Assembly (NCBI RefSeq): GCF_002007115.1
Contig: NZ_MVAD01000003.1
Span: 372,001-436,000, forward strand
From: Massilia sp. KIM
GTDB lineage: Bacteria; Pseudomonadota; Gammaproteobacteria; Burkholderiales; Burkholderiaceae_D
DNA: 64,000 bases
Reading direction: 5' to 3'
Position 1 is the stretch's first letter; each line of letters opens with the position of its first letter. A model generated the notes under the pieces. The model was not told where the DNA came from and did no database searches. It was given only the letters and a program-made list of their open reading frames with translations. Below, piece after piece: positions 10,526 through 19,465 of this stretch. Made by a program: the position numbers and the translations under genes.

Positions 10526-10547
10526 GGACGCATATGCATATGCGTCC
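10526..10547. promoter_or_regulatory. Perfect 22-bp palindrome (candidate operator)
   Basis: GGACGCATATGCATATGCGTCC is a perfect palindrome, 95 nt upstream of the methyltransferase-like ATG and 14 nt after the hairpin at 10478-10512. Perfect, AT-centred symmetry of this length is typical of a dimeric regulator site. No regulator gene is adjacent, so the binding protein is unknown. Confidence 0.5.
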
Positions 10548-10641
10548 GGTGCTTGACTGTCGGGCTCGGCTGCTTGATCATCGACGCGGCCGCAGCGGCG
10601 CCCTGCCCTGCTCCCGCAAATCACCCTGGAGACTTCGCACG

Positions 10642-11433
10642 ATGAAACGACTGATCCTGGCCGCCATGCTGGCCACCGGCCTGGCCGGCGCCGCGCAGGC
10701 GGACGATGCCCTGAAGGCCGCCATCGCCGGCGAACACCGCAGCGCCCCCAACAAGGCGCGCGACGTGTACCGCCACCCCTACGAAACCCTCAGCTTCTTC
10801 GGCATCAAGCCGGACATGACGGTGGTGGAGCTGTCGCCGGGCGGCGGCTGGTACACCGAGATCCTCGCGCCCTACCTGCGCGACAAGGGCAAGCTGATCG
10901 CCGCCGGCGGCGCGATGGTGCCGGAGAACCGCGGCGCGATGGCCTTCAAGGGCAAGCTGGACGCCAACCCGGCCCTGTACGGCAAGGTGGTCCCGTCCGT
11001 GTTCGAGCCGCCCAAGCGCTACGAGATCGCGGCCCCGGGCAGCGTCGACATGGTGCTCACCTTCCGCAACCTGCACAACTGGGTCGGGAACGGCGAGGAC
11101 GCCCTGCGCGCCACCTTCAAGGAAATCCACAAGGTCCTGAAACCGGGCGGCGTGCTGGGCGTGGTCGAGCACCGCCTGCCGGCCTCGATGCCCCAGGACG
11201 CCAAGGCCTCGAGCGGCTACATGCACGAGGCCTGGGTGATCAAGATGGCGGAAAGCGCCGGCTTCAAGCTGGCCGGCAAGTCCGAAGTCAACGCCAATCC
11301 GAAGGACACCGCCAACCACGAGAAGGGCGTGTGGACCCTGCCGCCGGTGCTGGCCAACAAGGACAAGGACCGCGAGAAGTACCTGGCGATCGGCGAGAGC
11401 GACCGCATGACCCTCAAGTTCGTCAAGCAGTAA
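10642..11433 (+). CDS. Exported class I SAM methyltransferase-like protein
   Basis: A 263-residue protein with a clear Sec signal peptide (MKRLILAAMLATGLAGAAQA, cleavage expected after AQA). The mature part has a Rossmann-type methyltransferase core with motif I VVELSPGGGWYTEIL and a motif IV-like region followed by KVLKPGGVLGVVEH. The start is the ATG at 10642, preceded by CTGGAGAC; the frame is open further upstream but crosses the two palindromes. Predicted periplasmic methyltransferase-like proteins of this type are common in proteobacteria, yet SAM is not known to be present in the periplasm, so true activity is uncertain. Monocistronic, with a large hairpin just downstream. Confidence 0.9.
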   Translation: MKRLILAAMLATGLAGAAQADDALKAAIAGEHRSAPNKARDVYRHPYETLSFFGIKPDMTVVELSPGGGWYTEILAPYLRDKGKLIAAGGAMVPENRGAMAFKGKLDANPALYGKVVPSVFEPPKRYEIAAPGSVDMVLTFRNLHNWVGNGEDALRATFKEIHKVLKPGGVLGVVEHRLPASMPQDAKASSGYMHEAWVIKMAESAGFKLAGKSEVNANPKDTANHEKGVWTLPPVLANKDKDREKYLAIGESDRMTLKFVKQ

Positions 11434-11490
11434 ATACGCGCCGGGCCGCGGGGAGGACGCGCCGTCCTCCCCGTGACGATGCACGTATTT
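11432..11490 (+). terminator. Long nested hairpin after methyltransferase-like gene
   Basis: An inner perfect stem CGGGGAGGAC / GTCCTCCCCG (11449-11473, 5-nt loop) is enclosed by AAATACG / CGTATTT (11432-11438 with 11484-11490). The outer right arm ends in TTT. It begins at the stop codon and ends 62 nt before the next gene, which fits an intrinsic terminator, though the T-tract is short. Confidence 0.5.
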
Positions 11491-11552
11491 CCAAGCGCCC
11501 CGCGGGTGTATATTCTTTCGGTTGAGCCCATTTTCAGTCACCGAAGGAATCC

Positions 11553-13100
11553 ATGAAGATTTTCCCTCTCGCCGCACTGGCGCTTGCCGTGTCCACCCTG
11601 GCCCAGGCCCAGGACAGCACTCCGCAGACCACGCCGGTGCCGCCGGCGGCCACCACCCAGACCGCGCCGCCGGCCCTGCCGGCCATCGAGGCCTCGGTGG
11701 TCAAGATCTTCGCCACCGTGCGCCGTCCCGACCCCTACAAGCCCTGGACCAAGTCCTCGCCGGCCGACGTCACCGGTTCCGGTGTGATCATCGAGGGCAA
11801 GCGCATCCTGACCAATGCCCACGTGGTGAACTACGCAAGCCAGGTCGAGGTGCAGGCCAGCCAGTCGGGCGACAAGGTGGCGGCCAAGGTGGTCGCGGTG
11901 GCGCGCGGCCTCGACCTCGCGGTGCTGGAGCTCGAAGACCCCTCCTTCTTCGCCAAGCGTCCGCCGGTGCAGCGCGCCGCCGTGCTGCCCGACGTGCGCG
12001 AGCAGGTCTTCGCCTACGGCTATCCGGTGGGCGGCAATTCGCTCTCGACCACCAAGGGCATCGTCTCGCGCGTCGAGTTCGTGCCCTACACCTCGTTCAG
12101 CTCCGGCCTGCGGATCCAGATCGACGCGCCGATCAACCCCGGCAACAGCGGCGGCCCGGTGGTCGCGGGCGACAAGATGATCGGCCTGGCCTTCTCGATG
12201 GCGGCCGGGGCCCAGAACATCGGCTATGTGATTCCGAACGAGGAGATCGAGCTCTTCCTGAGCGACATCGCCGACGGCAAGTACGACGGCAAGCCGCTGC
12301 TGCACGACAGCATCCAGAATCTGGAGAACCCGGCCCTGCGCGCCTACCTCAAGCTCGACAAGTCAGTCGAGGGCGCGGTGGTGCACAAGCCCTACCGGAC
12401 GGACCCCAGCTGGCCGCTCAAGGAATGGGACGTGATCACCCACATCGGCGAGCACCCGATCGACAACCAGGCCATGGTCAAGCTGGGCTCCAACCTGCGG
12501 GTGCGCTTCCAGTACCGCATCCAGCAGGTGGCGAAGAACGGCAAGGTGCCGATGACGGTGATCCGCGGCGGCAAGACCATCAAGGTGGAGGTTCCGGCCA
12601 CCGGCCCGCGCCCGATGCTGATCGCGGACCTGAACGGCGGCTACCCGCCCTACTTCATCTACGGCCCGATCGTGTTCTCGCGCGCCAGCCCGGAGTTCCT
12701 GAGCTTCATCGGCGGCAACGCGGCGATGCTGCAGGCCTATGCCTTCAACGCCAGCCCGCTGGTGACGCGCCGAGGCGACTCGCCGGACGCCGAGCGCGAG
12801 GAGCTGGTGGTGATCAGTTCGCCCTTCTTCCCGCACAAGCTGATGTCGGGCTACTCGAACCGCTACGGCTCGGTGGTGGAGTCGGTCAACGGCAAGCCGG
12901 TGCGCAGCCTGGCCCACCTGGTGGCGCTGCTGCGCGATCTGAAGGACGAGCAGGTCGTGCTCAAGTTCGACCAGCGCTACGGCGAGACCATGATCCTGCC
13001 GCGCAAGGCCACGCTGGACGCGACCGAGGCGATCCTGTCGGACAACGGGGTGCGTTCGCAGGGTTCGGACGACATGATGAAGGTCTGGAACGGCAAATAA
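11553..13100 (+). CDS. DegP-like (S1C) serine protease with PDZ domains
   Basis: A 515-residue exported protein with a Sec signal peptide ending AQAQ and a short Pro/Thr-rich linker. The trypsin-like domain carries a complete triad: H90 in TNAHVV, D121 in LDLAVL and S199 in GNSGGP. After it come a PDZ-like domain (about 260-355) and a longer C-terminal region (about 360-500) with a second PDZ-like part. This arrangement resembles the DEG9-type proteases more than classical DegP or DegS. Expected role: periplasmic quality control. It is followed by a 273-nt non-coding gap with REP-like sequence. Confidence 0.93.
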   Translation: MKIFPLAALALAVSTLAQAQDSTPQTTPVPPAATTQTAPPALPAIEASVVKIFATVRRPDPYKPWTKSSPADVTGSGVIIEGKRILTNAHVVNYASQVEVQASQSGDKVAAKVVAVARGLDLAVLELEDPSFFAKRPPVQRAAVLPDVREQVFAYGYPVGGNSLSTTKGIVSRVEFVPYTSFSSGLRIQIDAPINPGNSGGPVVAGDKMIGLAFSMAAGAQNIGYVIPNEEIELFLSDIADGKYDGKPLLHDSIQNLENPALRAYLKLDKSVEGAVVHKPYRTDPSWPLKEWDVITHIGEHPIDNQAMVKLGSNLRVRFQYRIQQVAKNGKVPMTVIRGGKTIKVEVPATGPRPMLIADLNGGYPPYFIYGPIVFSRASPEFLSFIGGNAAMLQAYAFNASPLVTRRGDSPDAEREELVVISSPFFPHKLMSGYSNRYGSVVESVNGKPVRSLAHLVALLRDLKDEQVVLKFDQRYGETMILPRKATLDATEAILSDNGVRSQGSDDMMKVWNGK

Positions 13101-13123
13101 GCCGTCACGGCGCTGCGAAGATC

Positions 13124-13152
13124 AACTTGGGTTACCGTAAGGAGTCCAAGTT
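13124..13152. repeat. Short AACTTGG/CCAAGTT inverted repeat, possible REP remnant
   Basis: AACTTGG at 13124-13130 and CCAAGTT at 13146-13152 form an inverted pair like the tails of the REP units, but without the GC-rich stem. It lies 70 nt from the full REPIN copy at 13221 and may be a decayed unit. Confidence 0.35.
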
Positions 13153-13220
13153 CGCACCGCAGCACCCGCGCAAAAGCAACCGCAGCCCTCCGATCTAATG
13201 CCCTTAAGTTAGCGCCTGCA

Positions 13221-13304
13221 CGTCGTCCCGGCGAAGGCCGGGACCCAAGTTTGCATGCGTATCTGCGCAAGGGAACTTGGGCCCCGGCCTTCGCCGGGGC
13301 GACG
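13221..13304. repeat. REPIN-like inverted pair, copy 2
   Basis: Two inverted REP-like units: CCCGGCGAAGGCCGGGACCCAA on the left and TTGGGCCCCGGCCTTCGCCG on the right, around a spacer of about 30 nt. The stem bases differ from copies 1 and 3 but remain paired, which shows selection for the hairpin. A GTTTTT run follows at 13304-13310. It sits between two convergent genes (ends at 13100 and 13374) and could serve as a two-way terminator. Confidence 0.8.
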
Positions 13305-13373
13305 GTTTTTCTGCTAACTGAATACCAATAAGCCCAAAGCTGCGGTTCTTACTTTCAAACTCCCCTCACACCA

Positions 13374-15017
13374 TCACTTCTCTTTCTTCACCGGCGTAAA
13401 CAGCAAATCCTGGAAGTCATAGCTGAAATCGGTCTCGGTGGAGATCGGCTTCATGCGCATGCGCTCGATGCTGCCATCGTGATCCAGCGAGAAGGTCACG
13501 TAAGCGTCGGCATTGAAGTTCCTCTCCTTCCAGCGAACGATGAAGGTATCGTGCTGGAAGTGCTCCAGCTCCCCGACCAGGTCGGGCGTGCGCGAGAAGC
13601 TCAGCACCTGCTTGCCGCCCGAGCGCTTGATGCTCGCCACGCCATACCAGGGGTCGGTGTAGTCCCCTTCGTAGGCCGCCAGCGGCAGCGAAGGTTTCGA
13701 CCTGGCCGCGCGCGCCGCCGACTCGCTCTTCAGGCGCGCCGCCTCCTTGGCCTGGTTCTCGCGGTCGACCTCGGCGACGCGGCCGATCCAGTCGGTCGGC
13801 GCCACGCCCAGGTACTGGTCGAGCAGGCGGTACTGCAGGGCGTTCAGCGAGGGGCCGCTCTCGGCGTTGGTGAAGATCGCGATGCCCAGCTTCGCTTCCG
13901 GCACCAGCAGCACGCGCGAATAGAAGCCCTGCAGCGCGCCGCCGTGCAGCGCCACCAGCTTGCCCTGGTAGTCGCGCAGCTGGAAGCCCAGGCCATAGGC
14001 GAAGAAGTTGGGCTTGGTCGCCGCCAGCGGAGGACGCGGCTCGACGATCTTCATCGGCGTCTGGGCGGTCCACATCTCGCGCGCCTGCTTGTCGGACCAC
14101 AGGCGCACTTCCTTGCCGCCGGCGTCCTTGCCGACCCGGCCGCCGTCCAGCAGCACCATCATCCAGCGCGCGATGTCCTCGGCGTTGGTATTGATCCCGA
14201 CCGCACCGACCGCGTTCGCCACCGGCATCGGCTTGACCACCGCGGCGCGGCCCTTGATCTTGCTGTGCGGGCTGGAGACGTTGTCCTTGTTCGCGTGCTC
14301 GTCCAGGCTGGTGGTGGTGCCGTGCATGCCCACCGGCTGGAGGATCCACTCGCGCATGGTCTCGCCCCAGCTCTTTCCGGACTTCTGGGCGATGATCTTG
14401 CCGGCCACGATGTAGAGCAGGTTGTCGTAGGCGTAGCTGTTGCGGAAGCTCGTCGCCGGCTTGATGTAGCGGAGGTTGTGGATGATCTCGTCGGTGCTGA
14501 AGGTGGTCGTCGGCCACCACATCAGGTCACCCGCACCCAGGCCCAGGCCGCTGCGGTGGGTCAGCAGGTCGCGCACCGTCATCTCGGCCGTCACATAGGC
14601 GTCGTACATGCGGAAGTCCGGCAGGTGCTTGATCACCGGGTCGTCCCAGTCCAGCTTGCCCTGGTCGACCAGCATGGCCAGGCCGGCCGCGGTGAAGGCC
14701 TTGGAGTTGGAGGCGATCTCGAACAGGGTTTTGCCGTCCACCGGGGTCGGGTCGCCCAGCTTGCGCACGCCGAAGCCCTGGGCCGCCAGCACCTTGCCGT
14801 CCTTGACCACGGCGATGGCGATGCCGGGCACGTCGAATTCCTTCATCACGCGCCTGACGTCGGCTTCCAGGTTGTAGGCCGGCGCCTGGGCGGCGGCGGC
14901 CGGGGCCGGGGCCGCGACCGGGACTTGCGCCAGCGCGGCGCCGGCTGCGGTGGCGGACAGCGCGATCAGGATCGCGGCGGCGAGTCGGTTCATTCCTTGC
15001 ACGGTCTTCTCTCTCAT
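13374..15017 (-). CDS. Class C beta-lactamase-fold serine hydrolase, exported
   Basis: A 547-residue protein with an N-terminal Sec signal and a proline/alanine linker, then the class C beta-lactamase / D-alanyl-D-alanine carboxypeptidase fold. Visible motifs: SNSK (SxxK nucleophile, about residue 103), YDN (YxN) and HGG near the end of the domain. A C-terminal domain of about 120 residues follows, as in esterase or peptidase members of the group. The ATG at 15017 overlaps the aminopeptidase stop (ATGA); a second ATG at 14993 gives a shorter, neater signal peptide and cannot be excluded. Coupling to an M1 aminopeptidase suggests peptide degradation rather than antibiotic resistance. Confidence 0.92.
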   Translation of the reverse strand: MREKTVQGMNRLAAAILIALSATAAGAALAQVPVAAPAPAAAAQAPAYNLEADVRRVMKEFDVPGIAIAVVKDGKVLAAQGFGVRKLGDPTPVDGKTLFEIASNSKAFTAAGLAMLVDQGKLDWDDPVIKHLPDFRMYDAYVTAEMTVRDLLTHRSGLGLGAGDLMWWPTTTFSTDEIIHNLRYIKPATSFRNSYAYDNLLYIVAGKIIAQKSGKSWGETMREWILQPVGMHGTTTSLDEHANKDNVSSPHSKIKGRAAVVKPMPVANAVGAVGINTNAEDIARWMMVLLDGGRVGKDAGGKEVRLWSDKQAREMWTAQTPMKIVEPRPPLAATKPNFFAYGLGFQLRDYQGKLVALHGGALQGFYSRVLLVPEAKLGIAIFTNAESGPSLNALQYRLLDQYLGVAPTDWIGRVAEVDRENQAKEAARLKSESAARAARSKPSLPLAAYEGDYTDPWYGVASIKRSGGKQVLSFSRTPDLVGELEHFQHDTFIVRWKERNFNADAYVTFSLDHDGSIERMRMKPISTETDFSYDFQDLLFTPVKKEK

Positions 15018-16870
15018 CGTTTGTTCATCTGCTTGTCGACGCTGGCCTGGGTCTCGGGGTGGTAACGCGCGCGCGCCGCCTTGTAGACGCGTTCGGCCCA
15101 GGCCCGATCCTGCTCGTTGGCGCGCAGGGCGGCGTAGAGCGGCACCACGAACTTCTGGCGGCCCACGCTCATCAGGAAGGCTTCCAGGTTGGGACGGATG
15201 CCGCGGTAGCCGGCATGCACCGAGGCTCGGTAGAAGCGGAAGGCCACCTCGTTGTTGCCGGTCTTCGCCAGGCCGTAGGCCTTGTCCAGTTCTTCCAGAC
15301 GCTTGGCGTCGGCCTTGTTGTCGATGTCGTTCAAGAACTTCATCCACTCGGCGGCGTTCCATGCCTTGGTAGGCAGCTGGGCGGTGTCCAGCTCGCCCTT
15401 GAGCCAGGCCGCCGTCGTGGCGTTCAGGCGCGCCAGGCGCTCGGACACGGCGAGCTTGGCGCTGGCCGGGATACCCGGGCCGTACAGCCATTCATCCAGC
15501 TCGGCCTCGCTCATGACCTGAGGGTTCTTGGCCAGCAGGTTGGCGCGCAGGTAGGCGACGAACTGCTCGGTGGTCACGCTCTGGAAGGCGTGCTGGTCGA
15601 ACCAGCCGCGCAGGAAGGGATCGAAGGCGGCGCGGCCGGCGCGCTGCTCGAGTGTGCGCAGGAACCAGGCGCCCTTCGGATAGGCCAGCTCCTCGTCGGT
15701 GTAGTGTTCGGACGAGGTGTCCGGGTGGCGCGTGACCAGGGCCTGCTTTTCCTTCGCCAGGGTCTTGAGGTGCTCCAGCGCCTCTTCCTGCTCGAGCTGC
15801 AGGTTCATGGTGGCGACTTCTTCGCCGTAGATCTTTTCGAGGATGCGCGTGGTCACGTAGGTGGTGAAGCCTTCGTTCAGCCACCAGTGCTTCCAGGAGG
15901 CGTTGGTCACCAGGTTGCCCGACCAGCTGTGCGCCAGCTCGTGGGCGATCAGGTCGACCAGGCTGCGGTCGCCCGCGATCATGGTCGGGGTCAGGAAGGT
16001 CAGGCGCGGATTCTCCATGCCGCCGATCGGGAAGGAAGGCGGCAGCACCAGCATGTCGTAGCGCCCCCAGCGATACGGGCCGTAGAGCGACTCGGCCGCC
16101 GCCACCATTTTCTCAGTGTCGGCCAGCTCGTACTCGGCGGCGCCGATGCGCTTCGGTTCGGCGTAGACGCCGGTGCGCGGGCCCAGCGAGCGCACGTCCA
16201 GCTCGCCGATGCCGATCGCCAGCAGGTAGGACGGGATCGGCTGCGGCATGGTGAATTTCCAGCCGCCCTTGCCGGTGGCCTTGGCGTCGTTATCGGCGCT
16301 CATCACCACGCGCAGGCCTTCCGGCGCCTGGATGCGGGCGGTGTAGGTGAAGCGCACCGCCGGCGTGTCCTGGATCGGCACCCAGGAACGCGCGTTGATC
16401 GATTGCGACTGGCTGAACATGAAGGGACGCTTGCCCGACAGGGTCTGGGCCGGCGTCAGCCACTGCAGGGCGGTGGCGGTGGGCGCGGTGCGGTAGTGGA
16501 TGCGCACCTTGTTCGGCTGGCCGGGCAGCGCGATGCGCAGGGCCTGGCCCTTCTCCGGGTCGAACTTGTCGAGGGTGTAGCGGACGGCGCGCCAGGCGCC
16601 GCCGGCATCCTGGGCTTCGATTTTGGCGATGCTCAGCTCGCGGGTGTCGAGGTCGAGGGTGGTGGCGGATTTGTCCAACCAGTCGAGGGTCAGCTCGGCG
16701 TAGCCGTCCAGGGTCTTGCGCGCGAAGTCGGCCTTCAGGTCCATGTGCAGGGCACTGGTTTTCACCTGGTCGTACTTGGCGTAGCTCAGGGGGTCGAGCG
16801 CGAACGCGCAGGCGCTCCAGGCGCCGAGGATGGCGGTGGCGGCGGCGCGCAACAGAAAACGTGTTTTCAT
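15014..16870 (-). CDS. M1-family aminopeptidase, exported
   Basis: A 618-residue zinc aminopeptidase with a Sec signal (MKTRFLLRAAATAILGAWSA). It shows GGMEN (exopeptidase motif), the zinc site HELAHSW at about residue 309 and the downstream NEGF that gives the third ligand. The C-terminal region matches the helical repeat of the leukotriene A4 hydrolase-like subgroup. It is the first gene of a two-gene operon and overlaps the serine hydrolase by 4 nt. The open frame extends upstream to 17014, but the signal peptide and position fix the start at 16870. Likely role: N-terminal trimming of peptides in the periplasm. Confidence 0.95.
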   Translation of the reverse strand: MKTRFLLRAAATAILGAWSACAFALDPLSYAKYDQVKTSALHMDLKADFARKTLDGYAELTLDWLDKSATTLDLDTRELSIAKIEAQDAGGAWRAVRYTLDKFDPEKGQALRIALPGQPNKVRIHYRTAPTATALQWLTPAQTLSGKRPFMFSQSQSINARSWVPIQDTPAVRFTYTARIQAPEGLRVVMSADNDAKATGKGGWKFTMPQPIPSYLLAIGIGELDVRSLGPRTGVYAEPKRIGAAEYELADTEKMVAAAESLYGPYRWGRYDMLVLPPSFPIGGMENPRLTFLTPTMIAGDRSLVDLIAHELAHSWSGNLVTNASWKHWWLNEGFTTYVTTRILEKIYGEEVATMNLQLEQEEALEHLKTLAKEKQALVTRHPDTSSEHYTDEELAYPKGAWFLRTLEQRAGRAAFDPFLRGWFDQHAFQSVTTEQFVAYLRANLLAKNPQVMSEAELDEWLYGPGIPASAKLAVSERLARLNATTAAWLKGELDTAQLPTKAWNAAEWMKFLNDIDNKADAKRLEELDKAYGLAKTGNNEVAFRFYRASVHAGYRGIRPNLEAFLMSVGRQKFVVPLYAALRANEQDRAWAERVYKAARARYHPETQASVDKQMNKR

Positions 16871-16985
16871 GGTCTCTCGCAGGGATGCGGCCCGGGCGTG
16901 GCCCCGGGCCGGGGCGCGTGCAGAATAGCACGCACCCAGCGCCAGCGAAAGCGCCGGCCCGGCGCGGTGGGCCGTAGGGCGAGCC

Positions 16986-17021
16986 TTACGGCTAGCCGTA
17001 ACGGCCAGCCTCACGGCTGGC
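16986..17021. promoter_or_regulatory. Clustered palindromes upstream of GDT1-type transporter
   Basis: A perfect 16-bp palindrome TTACGGCTAGCCGTAA (16986-17001) is followed by GCCAGCC-TCAC-GGCTGGC (17004-17021). TATGAT at 17053-17058 may be the -10 element of the transporter gene. The region lies between divergent genes starting at 16870 and 17105. A metal-responsive regulator site or a small structured leader are both possible. Confidence 0.4.
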
Positions 17022-17104
17022 TGTAAGTACAGCGGCGGCGCGCACGGTCTGCTATGATCGCGCCTCTTTTCGCCCCACCTTCACCCTCCCCCGCACCCCA
17101 CCGT

Positions 17105-17680
17105 ATGGACGCCTTCCTCGTTTCGACCGGCATCGTGGCGCTCGCCGAGATCGGCGACAAGACCCAGCTGCTGGCCTTCCTGCTGGCGGCGCGCTTTCGC
17201 CGCCCGATGCCCATCGTGGCCGGCATCTTCGTCGCCACCATCCTGAACCACGCCTTCGCGGCGGCGGTGGGCGCGCTGGTGAGCGAGCTGCTCGGCCCGG
17301 GCGTGATGCGCTGGGTGCTGGGCCTGTCCTTCCTGGGCATGGCGGCCTGGATCCTGGTGCCGGACGAGATCGACGAGGAAGAGGCCAGCCTGGCGCGCCA
17401 CGGCGTCTTCCTCACCACCCTGATCGCCTTCTTCGTGGCCGAGATGGGCGACAAGACCCAGGTCGCCACCGTGGCGCTGGCGGCGCGCTACGAATCGATG
17501 GCGGCCATTGTCGCCGGCACCACCTTCGGCATGATGCTGGCCAACGTGCCGGCCGTGATCTTCGGCGAGCGCATCGCCAAACGCGTGCCGGTCAGGCTGG
17601 TGCACGGCATCGCGGCCCTGATCTTCGTGGTGCTGGGCGTCGCCACCCTGCTCGGCGCGGGCGAAGGCCTGGGCTTCTGA
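17105..17680 (+). CDS. GDT1/TMEM165 (UPF0016) family cation transporter
   Basis: A 191-residue membrane protein with six predicted helices in two inverted halves. Each half has the family signature E-x-G-D-K-T: EIGDKTQ at residues 15-21 and EMGDKTQ at 113-119, which form the cation site. Bacterial members such as MneA export manganese; eukaryotic ones move Mn and Ca. The acidic loop DEIDEEE separates the halves. The ATG at 17105 is used because the first helix begins at once. It converges on the CehA-like gene with 3 nt between the stops. Regulation by Mn is likely from the family, but no known Mn riboswitch was recognised. Confidence 0.93.
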   Translation: MDAFLVSTGIVALAEIGDKTQLLAFLLAARFRRPMPIVAGIFVATILNHAFAAAVGALVSELLGPGVMRWVLGLSFLGMAAWILVPDEIDEEEASLARHGVFLTTLIAFFVAEMGDKTQVATVALAARYESMAAIVAGTTFGMMLANVPAVIFGERIAKRVPVRLVHGIAALIFVVLGVATLLGAGEGLGF

Positions 17681-17683
17681 GCC

Positions 17684-19300
17684 TCACTCCTGGGTGACCC
17701 AGACCGGGGCCGACCACAGCACCCCGCCATCGTCCTGGGTGATGCGGGCGTAGTAGAAATGCTCGCCGGGGGCCGGCGTGTAGGTGGTGGTGGCGGTCTC
17801 CGACAGGCGGCTCACCTCGCCGTTGCGGCCCGGGACCCCTTCCATGATCGCCACCGCCGCCACCGACCTGCCCGCCGCGCTGGCGAAATGTGCGGCCAGG
17901 GTGAGCGGTCCCCGGTTGCGCAGGCGCTCGCCCATCATGCGCCCGTTGGCGGTGAACACCAGCTGCGAATGCTTGTCCATGGTCGCGAACACGCGCCGTG
18001 CGCGCAGGGCTTCCACGAAGCTGTCCATGGTCAGCGGCGCGCCCTGGGCAATCAGGACGCCGGTGCGGTTGGCGGAGCTCGCGCCCCAGTTGGCGCAGTG
18101 GTTGTCCTGGTTGGTGCTGAAGGCCAGGTGGTAGCCCGCCTCGAGCAGCTTGTTGCAGGCGGCCTCGAAATTGCTGCGCCGGGTTTCGCTCTCGCTCAGG
18201 TTGGTCGAGAAGGCGCTGGTGTTCATCACTTCGCACAGCACCATCGCCTCGTCGCCGTCGCGGGTGTAGGCGAGCGGCACGCCGTTCACCTGGAACTGGC
18301 CGGCCAGGGCCGGGTGATTGAACTGGCCCACCCAGCCGCGTTCGCGCATCAGGGTGTACAGGGCGGCATAGTCGCCGCGCGGGCTGAGGGTATCGGCCAG
18401 CAGCTCTCCCTTGGCGTTCTTTTCCCAGCCCAGCAGCTCGCGGCTGTTGAAGATGTTGAGGTGGCCGCCATTGTTGATGACGCCCCACTCCATGCCGTAC
18501 ACGGCAAGAAAGCCGGGATACGCCTTCGAGAAGGCTTCCGCGCTCGCCAGGCCCGACTGGTACAGGGCCTTGGCGCGCGCCGGGTCGGCCTCCGGGGCGC
18601 TGCCTTCCGAGCCGTCGTACATGTGGTTATGCTCGGACGCGGCCAGGATGTCCAGCCCCTGCCTGCGCGCGAAGTCGAAAGCCGCGTCGGGACCGAAGGG
18701 CGCGCTGAGCGGATCCTGGGCGCCCTTGCAGGCGGTGACGGCGGCGCCGCCGTCGCTGTGGTTGGTCTGGCTGTGCAGGTTGCCCAGGTAGACCGTGTAG
18801 GGAAGCGTGGCGGGCGCCGGCGCCGCCCCCGGCGCGCCGGCGGCTCCCGGCAGCGCCTGGAAGCGCGGCATGGCCGGCGCCGGCGGCGCGCCGACCGCGA
18901 TCTCCCAGCTCTGGCTCAGGGCCTGGTGGGCATCGCCGCGCAGGCTGGCGTGCAGGCGCACCCGGTAGATGCCGGGCGGGGCGACGCGCCTGCCGATGCG
19001 GCCCGACCAGGCCAGCGGCACGCTCAGGCTTTCGCCCTCGAGCAGCGTCTCGCCGCGCCAGCGCAGCGCTACCCGGCCGTCCGGGCGCACCAGTTCCACC
19101 CGCCAGTCGACCACGCCGGCCCGCGGCAGGCCCGGATAGTCGAACTGCAGGGTAAAGCTGCGCTGGGCCTGGGCCCCGCCCTGGAAGGGCGCGTACAGCG
19201 TGGCGTCGAACTCCCTGTGCTCGCTCGGGGCGGCGGCGGCCGGCGCGCAGGCGGCCAGCATCAGGGCGGAAAAGAGAGGGGATAGGAGAGCGGTCTTCAT
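17684..19300 (-). CDS. PHP-type CehA/McbA-like metallohydrolase lipoprotein
   Basis: A 538-residue protein with a lipoprotein signal (LAAC lipobox near residue 18). An Ig-like N-terminal part (to about 150) precedes a PHP-type metal-binding hydrolase domain: LHSQTNHSDG, ASEHNHMYD and DNHCANWG are the ligand-rich motifs. A short beta-rich C-terminal domain closes the chain. Relatives are annotated as CehA/McbA or DUF3604-like hydrolases, some of which act on carbamate esters; the natural substrate here cannot be told. Single-gene unit, divergent from the small gene at 19466, with a low-GC 165-nt region between them. Confidence 0.85.
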   Translation of the reverse strand: MKTALLSPLFSALMLAACAPAAAAPSEHREFDATLYAPFQGGAQAQRSFTLQFDYPGLPRAGVVDWRVELVRPDGRVALRWRGETLLEGESLSVPLAWSGRIGRRVAPPGIYRVRLHASLRGDAHQALSQSWEIAVGAPPAPAMPRFQALPGAAGAPGAAPAPATLPYTVYLGNLHSQTNHSDGGAAVTACKGAQDPLSAPFGPDAAFDFARRQGLDILAASEHNHMYDGSEGSAPEADPARAKALYQSGLASAEAFSKAYPGFLAVYGMEWGVINNGGHLNIFNSRELLGWEKNAKGELLADTLSPRGDYAALYTLMRERGWVGQFNHPALAGQFQVNGVPLAYTRDGDEAMVLCEVMNTSAFSTNLSESETRRSNFEAACNKLLEAGYHLAFSTNQDNHCANWGASSANRTGVLIAQGAPLTMDSFVEALRARRVFATMDKHSQLVFTANGRMMGERLRNRGPLTLAAHFASAAGRSVAAVAIMEGVPGRNGEVSRLSETATTTYTPAPGEHFYYARITQDDGGVLWSAPVWVTQE

Positions 19301-19465
19301 GATGCAATTTTTGCAATTTCATGGAAATCGCTTTTGCTCCAGCACCGCACTTCATTGTCTTTTTGATCACATAGTTTGTGCGGAAATAAATTGTTGTTTA
19401 TTTAATTTTTCCGCCGTGACAAAGTGATGCAGATTGCGGCGCCGGCCCGGGTTACCATCGGGCTC

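Noticed and set aside
10265..10641. N-terminal extensions of the TldD-like and methyltransferase-like genes into the shared gap
   Set aside because: Both frames stay open but run over the palindromes and lose the clear Tat and Sec signal peptides given by the chosen starts.
13374..15017. Antibiotic-resistance beta-lactamase
   Set aside because: The extra C-terminal domain and the coupling to an aminopeptidase fit an esterase or peptidase of the same fold better.
16871..17104. Manganese riboswitch (yybP-ykoY type) before the GDT1-type gene
   Set aside because: The conserved loop sequences of that riboswitch could not be found; only palindromes are present.
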